Part shown: piece after piece, positions 6,627-6,823 of the stretch
How positions within the stretch are numbered: position 1 is the stretch's first letter
How the letters are laid out: each line of letters starts with the position of its first letter
NCBI GenBank assembly: GCA_031399315.1
Contig: JANNOS010000123.1
Location: 1 to 6,823, forward strand
DNA from: Methylotenera_A sp031399315
Lineage (GTDB): Bacteria; Pseudomonadota; Gammaproteobacteria; Burkholderiales; Methylophilaceae
Reading direction: 5' to 3'
DNA: 6,823 nt
Program-made: the position numbers and the translations under genes
Notes under the pieces: generated by a model
Database searches by the model: none
Seen by the model: the letters and a program-made list of their open reading frames with translations, nothing else
What the model was told of the DNA's origin: nothing

Positions 6627-6661
6627 AGATTTTTGTGGTATCCGAAGTGATGCAACCAATC

Positions 6662-6717
6662 AATTTCAGGTTTTGAAATTACGCTCTTTAACAATATGAA
6701 CGACTGATAAGTGTGGG
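6662..6717 (+). promoter_or_regulatory. rrn antitermination site (boxB-like hairpin, boxA, boxC-like)
   Basis: AATTTCA (6662-6668) and TGAAATT (6674-6680) form a seven-pair hairpin with a five-base loop in the boxB position. GCTCTTTAACAA (6683-6694) matches the E. coli rrn boxA core, where NusB/NusE bind to protect rRNA transcription from termination. GTGTGGG (6711-6717) resembles boxC. The order boxB, boxA, boxC is that of rrn leaders. Confidence 0.78.
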
Positions 6718-6823
6718 TGTTTGTGGTCAAGACAATCTGCCTTAGACGCAGTTAACTTGTTTGATGATGACTTTAGGGTTGTTGTTAAATTTAACTTAGC
6801 TGTTTGGTTTAAGGTGGAACTCA

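Larger units (their letters stand above)
6602..6823 (+). other. Leader region of an rRNA operon (16S expected just past the right edge)
   Basis: No protein-coding gene is seen here. The stretch has the elements of a bacterial rrn leader: a boxB-like hairpin, boxA, and a GATAAGTGTGGGTG segment like that found before 16S genes of betaproteobacteria. The rest is probably spacer that pairs with sequence after 16S to form the RNase III processing stem. It includes a perfect 12-base palindrome, GTTAAATTTAAC (6784-6795). Mature 16S sequence (AGAGTTTGATC) is not reached. A 16S-23S spacer is unlikely because no 16S gene lies upstream. Confidence 0.75.

Noticed and set aside
6595..6659. GCAACCAA repeated at 6595-6602 and 6652-6659, as if a second tRNA 3' end had been lost
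   Set aside because: The sequence before the second copy does not fold as a tRNA arm, and an eight-base repeat is too short to support a recombination scar or attachment site.

Overview
The window is a moderately AT-rich stretch of bacterial chromosome. Several features point to a betaproteobacterium: a CzcI-type protein heading a czcCBA-type efflux operon, a DUF4197 protein, and an rRNA leader of the GCTCTTTAACAA / GTGTGGG type. Methylophilaceae or a related Nitrosomonadales lineage would fit, but that placement is an impression from sequence style, not something proved here. I see no transposase, integrase, CRISPR array or phage gene.

Left third (1-2842, minus strand): a heavy-metal efflux operon read right to left as czcI, czcC, czcB. 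The window edge cuts czcB, and a czcA-type RND pump would be expected beyond it. CzcI is a small secreted His/Cys-rich protein, CzcC the TolC-like outer-membrane channel and CzcB the periplasmic adaptor with a His-rich N-terminal segment. czcC and czcB overlap as ATGA. A long-looped hairpin with a U-tract lies between czcI and czcC and may lower expression of the efflux genes relative to czcI. The czcI promoter sits so close to the ATG that a leaderless mRNA is predicted.

Middle (2843-5604): a divergent promoter region, then a full-length glycogen phosphorylase gene (glgP, 829 aa) on the plus strand. Its TTGATA-16-TAAAAT promoter is good, but there is no clear Shine-Dalgarno. A six-codon mini-ORF ends on the glgP start codon. 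No other glycogen gene is in view.

Right part (5605-6823, plus strand): a secreted DUF4197 protein of unknown function with a strong terminator. Next comes a consensus-like promoter, the initiator tRNA-fMet gene, and a typical rRNA operon leader with boxB-like hairpin, boxA and boxC-like element. No second promoter is visible between the tRNA and boxA, so tRNA-fMet is probably the first cistron of an rrn transcript whose 16S gene begins just past the right edge.

Most of the window is conventional. I do not see strong evidence for a new multi-gene system. The items most worth a second look are the tRNA-fMet/rrn arrangement, the predicted leaderless czcI start, the czcI-czcC hairpin and the unexplained DUF4197 protein.
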